NCBI GenBank assembly: GCA_017527065.1
Contig: JAFXQO010000042.1
Span: 53,205 to 117,204, forward strand
DNA: 64,000 nt
Direction: 5' to 3'
DNA from: Clostridia bacterium
GTDB lineage: Bacteria > Bacillota > Clostridia > Christensenellales > Aristaeellaceae
In this document: positions 23,793 to 31,723 of the stretch, in pieces
Layout of the letters: every line of letters begins with the position of its first letter
Position numbering within the stretch: position 1 is the first letter of the stretch
The notes under the pieces: model-generated
The model's input: only the letters and a program-made list of their open reading frames with translations
Database searches by the model: none
What the model was told of the DNA's origin: nothing
Program-made: the position numbers and the translations under genes

Positions 23793-24413
23793 ATGAACCT
23801 GTACGATTTCGATAACAGAATGGTGCGCGTCACCGATCCCGACGGGCGGTTGTTCACGGGCATCGCCGAGACGCTGTCCCACGATTACTGCCTGCATGAA
23901 TTCGGCCGTGACGAGGACGCGATCCAGATCAGGGATTATATCTTTTACGAGAAAGACATCGCGCGGATCGAACCGCTGCCCAACCTGGCGATCATCCGCG
24001 CCACGGAAACCTGGCAGCAGGCCGGCGCATACTACGTCCGCATTCAGGCGATGGCGAAGAAGCACCACATCACGCTCCGGCAGGAATTCGACGGCCACGA
24101 CGGCCCCGACACCCGTTACATCGTGGTGACGGACGACGACTTCCCCATCGCCACGGCGCGGATGTACCCGCTGGACCGTTCGACTGTGATGATCGGCCGG
24201 GTGGTCGTGCTGCCCGAATACAGGCGTCTGGGCATCGGCTCGATGGTGGTTCACGCCTGCGAGGAATGGGCGGAAGAGCTGTATTACGCCAAAGCCGTCG
24301 TGGAGAGCCGGGAGAATAAGGTCGCGTTTTACGAGCAGATGGGATATGAGATCAGCGGCGATCCGGTGGATGGGGATACCTTCCGCTGCGTCAGAATGGA
24401 GAAGGATTTATGA
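23793..24413 (+). CDS. GNAT-family N-acetyltransferase with N-terminal accessory domain
   Basis: The 206-residue protein has an N-terminal beta domain of about 60 residues (VRVTDPDGRLFTGIAETL) and a C-terminal GNAT domain. The acetyl-CoA loop is VVVLPEYRRLGIGSMVV (R-x-x-G-x-G), followed by AVVESRENKVAFYEQMGYE. The substrate is unknown. The last 4 bases overlap the lipoprotein gene (ATGA), indicating translational coupling. Confidence 0.85.
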   Translation: MNLYDFDNRMVRVTDPDGRLFTGIAETLSHDYCLHEFGRDEDAIQIRDYIFYEKDIARIEPLPNLAIIRATETWQQAGAYYVRIQAMAKKHHITLRQEFDGHDGPDTRYIVVTDDDFPIATARMYPLDRSTVMIGRVVVLPEYRRLGIGSMVVHACEEWAEELYYAKAVVESRENKVAFYEQMGYEISGDPVDGDTFRCVRMEKDL

Positions 24414-25183
24414 AACGGGTATTGCTGGCGGCGCTGGCCGCGCTTCTGCTGACAGGCTGCGCATTGACTGAGATGATAGGCGGTGTTCATATGACCGGAG
24501 GCGCGAAGGCCACGCTGTCCTTCCACTCCTTTGACGGCGGCGGGCCGGAATTTGACATCCTCATCGACGAGGACATCGTTTCCTGGGAGCGGACGAAGGC
24601 CTACGCCAAGGCGAACCACGCGGAGCTTGACGGCGCGGGCTACGATGTGACGTTTACCTTCACGGGCGTCAGGCCCGGCGAAACCAGGCTGATCGTGCAG
24701 GAGCGCTCCCCCATCGGCGACAATCAGGACAGGATCTATGCCGTGAAGGTGGACGAGGCGCTGAACGTTTCCATCGAGCACCTGACCACGGAAAACCTGG
24801 ACGCGTTCGTCGAGCCGGTTCCCACGCTGATGATCGAGGCGAACGGCCATGTCTTCTGCGCCGCGCTGGAGGACAACGCCTCGGCAGCCGCCTTTGCGGA
24901 GATGCTCAGCGCCGGCTCCATCGAAGTGTCCATGAGCGACTACGGTGATTTTGAAAAGGTCGGGCCCCTTCCCTGGACGCTGGAAACCTGCGACGAAGAG
25001 ATCACCACCGTGCCCGGCGACGTGATACTGTACGAGGGAAACCAGATCACGATTTACTACGACCGGAACAACTGGCGCTTCACCCGGCTGGCCAGGATCG
25101 ACAGCGTGACGAAACAGGAGCTGCTCGACGCCTTCGGTGACGGGGACGCGACCGTGACCTTCTGGGTGGAATGGAGCGAATGA
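24410..25183 (+). CDS. Lipoprotein with cyclophilin-like C-terminal domain
   Basis: The 257-residue protein begins with a lipoprotein signal, LLLTGCA, lipidated at about Cys17. Residues about 30-125 form an Ig-like beta domain whose GYDVTFTFTGVRPGETRLIV stretch resembles chagasin/I42 protease inhibitors. Residues about 135-257 match a cyclophilin-like fold (LMIEANGHVFCAALEDNASA ... VGPLPWTLETCDEEITTVPGDVILYEGNQITIYYD). It should be attached to the outer face of the membrane. The inhibitor suggestion is tentative; an exported cysteine protease of the clostripain type is encoded elsewhere in the window. It overlaps the acetyltransferase gene by 4 bases. Confidence 0.7.
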   Translation: MKRVLLAALAALLLTGCALTEMIGGVHMTGGAKATLSFHSFDGGGPEFDILIDEDIVSWERTKAYAKANHAELDGAGYDVTFTFTGVRPGETRLIVQERSPIGDNQDRIYAVKVDEALNVSIEHLTTENLDAFVEPVPTLMIEANGHVFCAALEDNASAAAFAEMLSAGSIEVSMSDYGDFEKVGPLPWTLETCDEEITTVPGDVILYEGNQITIYYDRNNWRFTRLARIDSVTKQELLDAFGDGDATVTFWVEWSE

Positions 25184-25199
25184 CAATCGGATAAACAAG

Positions 25200-25244
25200 G
25201 AGGGCCTGCGCGCCGCACGGGGCGGAACGCAAGCCCTCTTTTTC
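25200..25244. terminator. Bidirectional terminator
   Basis: GAGGGCCTGCG (25200-25210) pairs with CGCAAGCCCTC (25228-25238) with one mismatch, followed by TTTTTCTG. It lies between a plus-strand gene ending at 25183 and a minus-strand gene ending at 25258. Confidence 0.75.
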
Positions 25245-25257
25245 TGTGGCAAGGCGC

Positions 25258-26379
25258 TCATTTCAGCGCCACGGTCATCCACGCGCCGTAAATGCCAGGC
25301 ATGTGCGCGCTGAGCAGCGAGGCCCGGGCCTCGGTCGCTTGCGGCATGGATTCGAGGCTGCCGAGCAGCGGCGTGAAGTCGTTTTCGGCCTGGGTCAGGC
25401 GGATCAGCATTTCGGACGGCTCGCCGCTGCGGTCAAACAGCCCGCCGTCGACCATCGCCGCCATGAATTCCAGGGCGGTCATGCCGTCTTCGTCCTCCGC
25501 GGCCGCGCCGGGATGGGCGAAGGCATGGCGCACGGCCAAATCGCTTCCCAGGCTGGGCGCCAGCGCCAACATCTTCTCCACGATCTCCAGCGTTCCGGCG
25601 CTGCCGCCCTCCGGCACGGAAAACGGGCCGTACTGGTCGGTGCGCGCGGCGTAAGCGGCCTTTGCCTCGGCGATCAGCGCGTCGTCGGCTTCGTCGATTG
25701 GCAGAACCAGGTCGACGCCGTAGCGCTCAAAGCCCCACTGGGGGAAAGGAAGATAGGTGACGATGTCGGTGGGATTGATGATGTTGAAGATGTTGTCGTA
25801 AGCCGGGTAGTCGCCGCGCACGGTTCGCGGGGTGGCGAAGGTGTAGGCGAACACGTTCTCCGCGCCGAAGCGGTCGGTCAGCTTCGCGCCCAGGATGTTG
25901 GCCACCGCCGCGCCGCGGCTGTGCCCCGTGAGCAGGAAAACGGGCGATTCGAGGGCGTCGATGTAATCCGCGTGGGTGGCGAGGATGTCGTCGGCCGCGA
26001 GGAAGAAGTTCTCCGCGTAGTCCAGGCTGTAGTCGCCGGAGGGCATCAGGTCGAGATTCAGCGGCCATTCGCCGTCGCCCGTGCCGCGCACCGCGATGAT
26101 CACCGCCGTGCCGCCGTCAATGGGCTTGTCGTACACCGTGTAGGCCGCGACATGGCGCGTGTCGCCGGGTTTGCGGTAGAAATTGTATTCGCCGACTTTT
26201 GTGAAGCCGTCCAGCTTCAGCACGCCTTCCTGCATGGAGGGCGTCGAACAGAGCTCGGCGATTTGAAGCGCCCACTGGGCCAGCGCCGGGTCGTAGACGC
26301 CGCTTGATTCGGAAAACTCAGCCAGCGCCAGCGAAGGGAGGAGCAGCAGGACGGCGAGGAGGGCGACGATTCGCTTCAT
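25258..26379 (-). CDS. Secreted class-3 lipase-like alpha/beta hydrolase
   Basis: The 373-residue protein has a signal peptide (IVALLAVLLLLPSLALAEF) and a lipase_3 core: TAVIIAVRGTGDGEW (oxyanion region), FLLTGHSRGAAVANILGAKL with the nucleophile Ser in GHSRG, VFAYTFATPRT, and NPTDIVTYLPF carrying the likely Asp. The His would lie in the C-terminal AVRHAFAHPG region. It probably acts on esters outside the cell. Transcription is away from the lipoprotein gene, and its start lies 28 bases after the stop of the sugar-acid operon's last gene, so it may be read from that operon. Confidence 0.85.
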   Translation of the reverse strand: MKRIVALLAVLLLLPSLALAEFSESSGVYDPALAQWALQIAELCSTPSMQEGVLKLDGFTKVGEYNFYRKPGDTRHVAAYTVYDKPIDGGTAVIIAVRGTGDGEWPLNLDLMPSGDYSLDYAENFFLAADDILATHADYIDALESPVFLLTGHSRGAAVANILGAKLTDRFGAENVFAYTFATPRTVRGDYPAYDNIFNIINPTDIVTYLPFPQWGFERYGVDLVLPIDEADDALIAEAKAAYAARTDQYGPFSVPEGGSAGTLEIVEKMLALAPSLGSDLAVRHAFAHPGAAAEDEDGMTALEFMAAMVDGGLFDRSGEPSEMLIRLTQAENDFTPLLGSLESMPQATEARASLLSAHMPGIYGAWMTVALK

Positions 26380-26407
26380 AGAAGACGCTTCCTTTCATGA
26401 GGGCCGG

Positions 26408-27475
26408 TCATTCAAAAATGGGGAGCGGGTTCTGGGCGTGGATCTTGTCGATCACCTTGAGCTGGGTGAGCACCTGCTCGGGCGTGATTTCAAGCGGCGC
26501 GCCATCCGTCAGGTGACGGTAGATCATGTCGTAGTATTTTTCAACGGCCGCGTTGAACGAGGTGCCCTGGATTTCCTCAGTAACCTCCGTCCAGTCGAGC
26601 TTTTCGCCGCAGTATTTGGGATACCCGTTTTCATCGCGCAGCGGCGTCATGTCCTGAACGAGCGGCGCGGCGGTTTCCAGGTTGAAATAGCGCATTTCCA
26701 GATGCCCCATGTTGGCGCGCAGGCAGCCGCGGCTGCCGGAAATGCGGTAGAGCCAGGGTGTGTAGCAGTCGCAGCTGGAAATCTCCACGTCGACCAGCGG
26801 CTTTCCGGGCACGGAGAGCATGATCTTGGCGTAGTCCTCGGCATCGCCCGCGGTGTTGACCGTCGCCAGCCTGGAGAACACGGTCACATCCTCCGGGAAG
26901 CCCAGCAGGTCCATCGCCTGGTCGAGGGGATGCGGGCCGGTGTTGCGCACGTTGCCGCCGCCGTATTTCATGCTGGTCTGCCAGTCCCAGCGGCGGGCGA
27001 AGCCGTTGAAGGCGATGCTGATCTGGATGATGTCCCCCAGCACGCCGCTGGAGAGCACCTCCTTGACCCGCGTGTAATACGGCGCGAAGCGGGACTGCTG
27101 GAACACGTCCAGCATCCTGCCCGCCTTCCGGGCCGCCAGGACGGCGCGGCAGCCGTCCTCGTAGGACTTGGCGAAGGGCTTTTCGGAAATGACGTTGAAC
27201 CCGTGCTCCAAGAGGTCAACGCTCACCGGGATATGCTGGTAGGAAAAGGTGGAATTGATCACCATGTCGATATCATTCCGGGCGAAGAGGTCGCGGTAGT
27301 CGGCGTATACGTCGCAGCCGTATTCCTCTTTGGCGCGCTCGCGGCGGTATTCGATCTCGTCCACCGCGGCGACGACCTTGAAGTGTTCGTTGGCCGCGCT
27401 CCTGAAATACGCGCCGTGAATGTCGCGGCCGCTGCGGCCCTGGCCGATGATGGCGACGTTCAGTGTCTTGCTCAT
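26408..27475 (-). CDS. Gfo/Idh/MocA-family oxidoreductase
   Basis: The 355-residue protein has an intact NAD(P) loop (VAIIGQGRSGRDIH), the EKPFAKSYEDG motif with the catalytic Lys of the family, and GGGNVRNTGPHPLDQAMDLLG in the substrate domain. Such enzymes oxidise or reduce sugar hydroxyls. It is the last of four genes transcribed leftward from 30901, 17 bases after the NagB-like gene, so its substrate is probably an intermediate of the sugar-acid or amino-sugar route encoded there. Confidence 0.88.
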   Translation of the reverse strand: MSKTLNVAIIGQGRSGRDIHGAYFRSAANEHFKVVAAVDEIEYRRERAKEEYGCDVYADYRDLFARNDIDMVINSTFSYQHIPVSVDLLEHGFNVISEKPFAKSYEDGCRAVLAARKAGRMLDVFQQSRFAPYYTRVKEVLSSGVLGDIIQISIAFNGFARRWDWQTSMKYGGGNVRNTGPHPLDQAMDLLGFPEDVTVFSRLATVNTAGDAEDYAKIMLSVPGKPLVDVEISSCDCYTPWLYRISGSRGCLRANMGHLEMRYFNLETAAPLVQDMTPLRDENGYPKYCGEKLDWTEVTEEIQGTSFNAAVEKYYDMIYRHLTDGAPLEITPEQVLTQLKVIDKIHAQNPLPIFE

Positions 27476-27492
27476 GGCGATAACCTCCTGTC

Positions 27493-28257
27493 TTACAAAA
27501 GGGACGCGCTGTCGGCGTCGCAGTAGAGGGTGGCGTGGGGCGCTCTGCGCAGGATGGTGGCGGGGCAGGCTTCCGCGATGGGGCCGGTCAGCGTGGCGCG
27601 CACGGCCTCGGCCTTCGTTCGGGCGGGCACCATGCAGAAGTGGTGCGCCGCGGCCATCAGCGCGGGAATGGTGAGCGTGAAGGCGTGAGTGGGCACGTCC
27701 TCCAGCCGGGCGAAGCAGCCGTCGTGCACCTGCTGGGTGCGGCAGGTGAGGTCGAGGGGCACGACCTTCACCAGCTTCGCGTCGTCAAATTCCGCCACGC
27801 CGGGGTCGTTAAAGGCGATGTGCCCGTTTTCGCCGATGCCCATGCACACGATGTCCACGGGATACTCGCGCAGGAGCTCCGCGTATCGCGCGGCCTCGGT
27901 CTGGGCGTCGCCCTTGCCGTTCAGCAGGTATACCGCGCGGAAGGGGACGCGGTCGAAGATGGCGTCCTTCAAAAACCGTGCGAAGCTCTGGGGCGCGGCG
28001 TCGCAGTCCAGGCCGACGTATTCGTCCATGTGAAAGGCGTTCACGCGGCGCCAGTCGACGTCCGGCTCCTTGACGAGCGCGGCGAGAAATTCGTTCTGCG
28101 ACGGCGCGGCGGCGAAGATCACGTTGATCTCATCCTTCTGGGAGAGCAGCGCCCGCATGCAGGCGGCGGCTTCCTTCGCCGCTTCCTGGCCCATGGCCGC
28201 GCGGGTGTCGTAGATCTTGACGGTCAGTTTGTCCTTCTGGAAGGTGTTCGTGAGCAT
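27493..28257 (-). CDS. NagB-like glucosamine-6-phosphate deaminase family protein
   Basis: The 254-residue protein keeps the NagB active-site motifs: FHMDEYVGL (Asp/Glu), GIGENGHIAFNDP (Asp, His, Glu) and the closing NFCMVPARTKAEAV-type loop (here HFCMVPARTKAEAV). NagB isomerises and deaminates glucosamine-6-phosphate to fructose-6-phosphate. It diverges from housekeeping NagB and lacks the usual MRxI/allosteric N-terminus, so the substrate may be another amino-sugar phosphate. It lies between a DapA-like aldolase (21 bases upstream) and a Gfo/Idh oxidoreductase. Confidence 0.85.
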   Translation of the reverse strand: MLTNTFQKDKLTVKIYDTRAAMGQEAAKEAAACMRALLSQKDEINVIFAAAPSQNEFLAALVKEPDVDWRRVNAFHMDEYVGLDCDAAPQSFARFLKDAIFDRVPFRAVYLLNGKGDAQTEAARYAELLREYPVDIVCMGIGENGHIAFNDPGVAEFDDAKLVKVVPLDLTCRTQQVHDGCFARLEDVPTHAFTLTIPALMAAAHHFCMVPARTKAEAVRATLTGPIAEACPATILRRAPHATLYCDADSASLL

Positions 28258-28278
28258 GAGGATGCGCTTCGTTTCATA

Positions 28279-29169
28279 TCAGATCAAGTTTTCCCGTGCC
28301 AGGATGCGGCGGATCGTATCCCGCTGGGCCGGCGTGACGGCGGGGAACGGGAAGCTGACCCGCGGCTCGACCGGCACGCCGCGCAGCGCCGTCGCGGCCT
28401 TGATGAAGGGGATGAAGGGCGCGCCGACGGAATAAATGTCCATCATCCGGTCGATGACCTGCTGGACGGCAGTGGCTTCGGCCCAGTTCCCGGCGTTGAC
28501 GGCGCGCGCCCAGCGGCTGGTGACCTCCGGCGCCACGTTGGAAAGCCCGGCGATGCAGCCGTCGCCGCCGCAGAGGACGTTATGGGCGAAGTTGTCGTCG
28601 AAACCGGAGTAGATTTCAAAATCCGGCCGCACGGGCTTCACCGCCTTGATGAGCTCCCGCGTGTGGTCGAGCCCGGCGATGGTGTCCTTGCAGCCCACGA
28701 TGTTCCCGTGCCGCTCCGCCAGCCTGCGGATCGTGTCCGCGGGGATGGAATAGCCGGTGCGATCGGGGAAATTGTAGAGGTAGACGCGCCCGGGAATGCG
28801 TTCGGCCAACGCGTCGTAATAGGCCTCCACCTGCTCCGGCTCCAGTTTGAAATAGTAGGGTGAGACCACGATGACCGAATCCGCGCCTTCCGCCAGCGCG
28901 TATTCGGAGAGCGACACCACGTTTTCAAAGAGCATGTCCGACGTGCCCGCGATGACCGGCACGCGGCCCGCCGCGCATCGGACGGCGAGGGAAATGAGCC
29001 GCTTCTTTTCCTCCAGCGGGATGGAGAAGAACTCGCCGATGCTGCCCAGCGCGAGGATGCCGTCCACGCCGCCGGAAATCAGGTGCTCATAGAGCGCTTC
29101 GATGCCCCGCTCGTCGATTTTTCCCCCGTCCGTAAACGGGGTGATGGCCGGGGTGATGTACTTTGCCAT
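28279..29169 (-). CDS. DapA/NanA-family aldolase (DHDPS superfamily)
   Basis: The 296-residue TIM-barrel lyase has the family motifs GILALGSIGEFFSI, the catalytic Tyr in YLYNFPDRTGY and the Schiff-base Lys in IVGCKDTIAGL. Because the next upstream gene (13 bases away) is an IlvD/Edd-type dehydratase and not a lysine-biosynthesis gene, the likely substrate is a 2-keto-3-deoxy sugar acid, split to pyruvate and an aldehyde. Dihydrodipicolinate synthase is the less likely alternative. Confidence 0.88.
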   Translation of the reverse strand: MAKYITPAITPFTDGGKIDERGIEALYEHLISGGVDGILALGSIGEFFSIPLEEKKRLISLAVRCAAGRVPVIAGTSDMLFENVVSLSEYALAEGADSVIVVSPYYFKLEPEQVEAYYDALAERIPGRVYLYNFPDRTGYSIPADTIRRLAERHGNIVGCKDTIAGLDHTRELIKAVKPVRPDFEIYSGFDDNFAHNVLCGGDGCIAGLSNVAPEVTSRWARAVNAGNWAEATAVQQVIDRMMDIYSVGAPFIPFIKAATALRGVPVEPRVSFPFPAVTPAQRDTIRRILARENLI

Positions 29170-29182
29170 GTCTTTGCCTCCC

Positions 29183-30901
29183 TCAGTAGCCCGCGCCCTT
29201 CATGGCGGAGAGGGCGGATTCCGTGTATCTCTTGAGGATGCCCTTGCGGCGGGGCGGCGTCCTGAGCGGCCAGGTTTCGCGCCGCTCGTCCAGCGCCCTG
29301 GCGACCGATCCCATGTCCATCTCGACCCCGTCGATGCCCACCACGTTCAGCGTCCGCGCGGCGATGTCGTATTCGATGATGTCGCCGGTGCGTATGTAGG
29401 CCAGCGGGCCGCCCGCCGCGGCCTCGGGGCTCACGTGTCCGATGGCCGCGCCGCGGGTCGCGCCGGAAAAGCGGCCGTCCGTCACCAGAGACACCTTGCC
29501 GTTCAGCCGCCTGTCGCACACGATGGCCTCTGTGGTCATGAGCATTTCCGGCATGCCGCTGCCCCGCGGGCCCTCGTAGCGGATGACCAGTATCTCGCCC
29601 GGATTGATCTGGCCGGCGACCACGGCGTCGTGCGCGGCCTCCTCGCTGTCGTACACGCGGGCGACGCCCTTAAGCGCGCGCATGTCCTCGGCGCAGGCGG
29701 AATATTTCACCACCGCGCCCTCCGGGGCGAGGTTGCCCTTCAATATGGCGATGGAACCGGTCTCCTTCGCCTCGGCGGGCGGCAGGATGACCTGTTCCCG
29801 GGCGAGGCCGTAGTTGTGGAGGTATCCCTCGTTCCGCTGGAAAAAGCCGCTCTTTTCGATTTCATCGAGGTTTTCACCCAGCGTTTTGCCGGTCACGGTC
29901 ATGACGGACAGGTCCAGGTAGTCGCGCAGCAAGAGCTGCACGGCCGGCACGCCCCCCGCGAACCAGAAGGACTCGGTGAGATGCTCGCCGCTGGGGTTGA
30001 TGTTGCCGATGTGCGGCACGACGCGGTTCACCTCGTCGAAGAGCTCCGGCGCGAGGGTCAGACCCAGCTCCCGGGCGATGGAGGGCAGGTGCAGCGTGGC
30101 GTTGGTCGACCCGCCGATGGCGCTGTGCACCACGACGGCGTTTCGGAAGGCCGCGGGCGTGAGGATGTCGGAGGGCCTGAGGCCCTGCGCGGCCAGCGCC
30201 ATCACCTGCCGCCCGGCCTGTCGGGCGAAGGCGAGGATGTCGCGCATGGTGGCCGGCGCCAGCGCGCTGCCCGGCAGGGCGAGGCCCAGCGCCTCGGCCA
30301 TGCACTGCATGGTGGAGGCCGTGCCCAGGAACGTGCAGGCCCCGCAGGACGGGCAGCCGGTGAGCTTGTAGTCGCGGATCTCCTCGGGCGTGATGCCGTC
30401 GTGTTCCTTTTGGCGCAGCGAGATCGACCCCGCGACGAGCGACGTCGTCTGGTTCGGGCCGGGCCGCATGCTGCCGCCGGGCACGAAGATCGCGGGAATA
30501 TCCACGCGCGCCATGGCCTTCAGGTGCGCGGGAATGGATTTGTCGCAGGAGGAAACGAGCACCATGCCGTCCCACGGGACGAATCCGGCGTGCAGCTCCA
30601 CCATGTCCGCCAGCGCTTCCCGGCTGGCGAGGATGAGGTTCATGCCGTCGTGGCCCTGCGCGCAGCCGTCGCATATGTCGGTGGCGTGGAAACGGCCCGG
30701 CGCGCCGCCGCGCTCATAGACGCCGCGGCAGATGTGTTCCGTCAGCTGGTCGAGGTGGGTGCTGCCGGGATGGCTGTCGCCAAAGACGTCCTCCACCAGG
30801 ATCTGCGGCTTGCCGATGTCCGCCTCGTCCCAGCCGGAGCCCAGCTGCAGGGCGTCGAATTGCGCCCAGAGATTGCGTTCGCGTTCGCTGCGAATCGTCA
30901 T
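29183..30901 (-). CDS. IlvD/Edd-family sugar-acid dehydratase
   Basis: The 572-residue protein matches dihydroxyacid/6-phosphogluconate-type dehydratases. Fe-S ligands lie in CDGCAQGHDGM, SSCDKSIPAHLKAMA and TGCPSCGACTFLGTASTM; AIGGSTNATLHLPSIA and LVTDGRFSGATRGAAIGH complete the signature. The N-terminus (DALQLGSGWDEADIGKP) is like aldonic-acid dehydratases such as xylonate dehydratase more than like IlvD. It would dehydrate an aldonic acid to a 2-keto-3-deoxy acid for the aldolase encoded 13 bases downstream. It is the first gene of the operon, behind a promoter with a palindromic operator. Confidence 0.88.
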   Translation of the reverse strand: MTIRSERERNLWAQFDALQLGSGWDEADIGKPQILVEDVFGDSHPGSTHLDQLTEHICRGVYERGGAPGRFHATDICDGCAQGHDGMNLILASREALADMVELHAGFVPWDGMVLVSSCDKSIPAHLKAMARVDIPAIFVPGGSMRPGPNQTTSLVAGSISLRQKEHDGITPEEIRDYKLTGCPSCGACTFLGTASTMQCMAEALGLALPGSALAPATMRDILAFARQAGRQVMALAAQGLRPSDILTPAAFRNAVVVHSAIGGSTNATLHLPSIARELGLTLAPELFDEVNRVVPHIGNINPSGEHLTESFWFAGGVPAVQLLLRDYLDLSVMTVTGKTLGENLDEIEKSGFFQRNEGYLHNYGLAREQVILPPAEAKETGSIAILKGNLAPEGAVVKYSACAEDMRALKGVARVYDSEEAAHDAVVAGQINPGEILVIRYEGPRGSGMPEMLMTTEAIVCDRRLNGKVSLVTDGRFSGATRGAAIGHVSPEAAAGGPLAYIRTGDIIEYDIAARTLNVVGIDGVEMDMGSVARALDERRETWPLRTPPRRKGILKRYTESALSAMKGAGY

Positions 30902-30960
30902 GGTCGTCCTCCTTGCCGCAGGTCTTTTGCGCCGCGTTTTTTTTGCCTGTTTACAAAAAG

Positions 30961-30989
30961 ATCATATCATCAACCGCGCGGTTTGTCCA
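30961..30989 (-). promoter_or_regulatory. Sugar-acid operon promoter with 12-bp palindromic operator
   Basis: On the minus strand TGGACA (30989-30984), 17 bases, TATGAT (30966-30961). The perfect palindrome AACCGCGCGGTT (30972-30983) abuts the -35 inside the spacer, as expected for a LacI/GntR-type repressor site. No regulator gene is adjacent. Confidence 0.7.
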
Positions 30990-31053
30990 GTGGCGCGGCG
31001 TGTTTTTCCGCCGGCAAAGGCGCGGCGGAGAGGATGGAGAAAGGCTCATCCGG

Positions 31054-31701
31054 TCATATCCTGAAACACTTCTGGATGTCCTTCCATTTCCCCAGCACCA
31101 GGACGATCTGGCCCGCCCGCATCACCGTGTCGCTTGTCACGGCCATGCTGGGCGCGCCGTTGCCCCGGACGGCCAGGATATTCAGGTTGAATTTCTTGCG
31201 GATATCCAGGCTGCCTACAGTCTTGCCGTCCCACGCCTCCGGCACGCTCACATCGTAGATGGCGTGTTCGCTGTCCAGGGCGATATAGTCCTGAACATGG
31301 TCCGCGGCGTAGCGTATGACGGCCCAGTCCGCCATGTGCTTGGCGGGGTAGAACACGTGATCCGCGCCGTTGCGCAGCAGGAATTTCCTGTGCAGCTCGC
31401 TGGTGGCCAAGGAAACCACACGCCTGGCGCCCAGGTCCTTGAGCAGCGAAGTCGCCACCAGGGAGTTCTGGAAATCCTCTCCAATGGTCACGAAGCAAAC
31501 GTCGTAATTGTCCACGCCCAGTGTCCCAAGGAACGCCTCGTTGGTGGCGTCGCCGATCTGCGCGTCCGTGACGAGGGGCAGCGCCGCGTTCACGCGCGCC
31601 TCCTCTTTGTCCACGGCCATCACTTCATAATGGAGCTCGTTCAGCTTTTCTATCATGTTGCGGCCGTACTGGCCCAGGCCGATCATCAGAATTGATTTCA
31701 T
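31054..31701 (-). CDS. ktrA: KtrA-type regulatory subunit of potassium uptake
   Basis: The 215-residue protein has an RCK_N Rossmann domain (residues 1-130, MIGLGQYGRNMIEKL; DATNEAFLGTLGVDNYDVCF) and an RCK_C domain (about 140-215). KtrA rings gate the KtrB channel in response to ATP/ADP, and RCK_C domains of Firmicutes bind c-di-AMP. It follows ktrB by 22 bases in one operon. It sits on the cytoplasmic face of the membrane. Confidence 0.93.
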   Translation of the reverse strand: MKSILMIGLGQYGRNMIEKLNELHYEVMAVDKEEARVNAALPLVTDAQIGDATNEAFLGTLGVDNYDVCFVTIGEDFQNSLVATSLLKDLGARRVVSLATSELHRKFLLRNGADHVFYPAKHMADWAVIRYAADHVQDYIALDSEHAIYDVSVPEAWDGKTVGSLDIRKKFNLNILAVRGNGAPSMAVTSDTVMRAGQIVLVLGKWKDIQKCFRI

Positions 31702-31723
31702 TCTCTATTCTCCTTTTCGCTCA

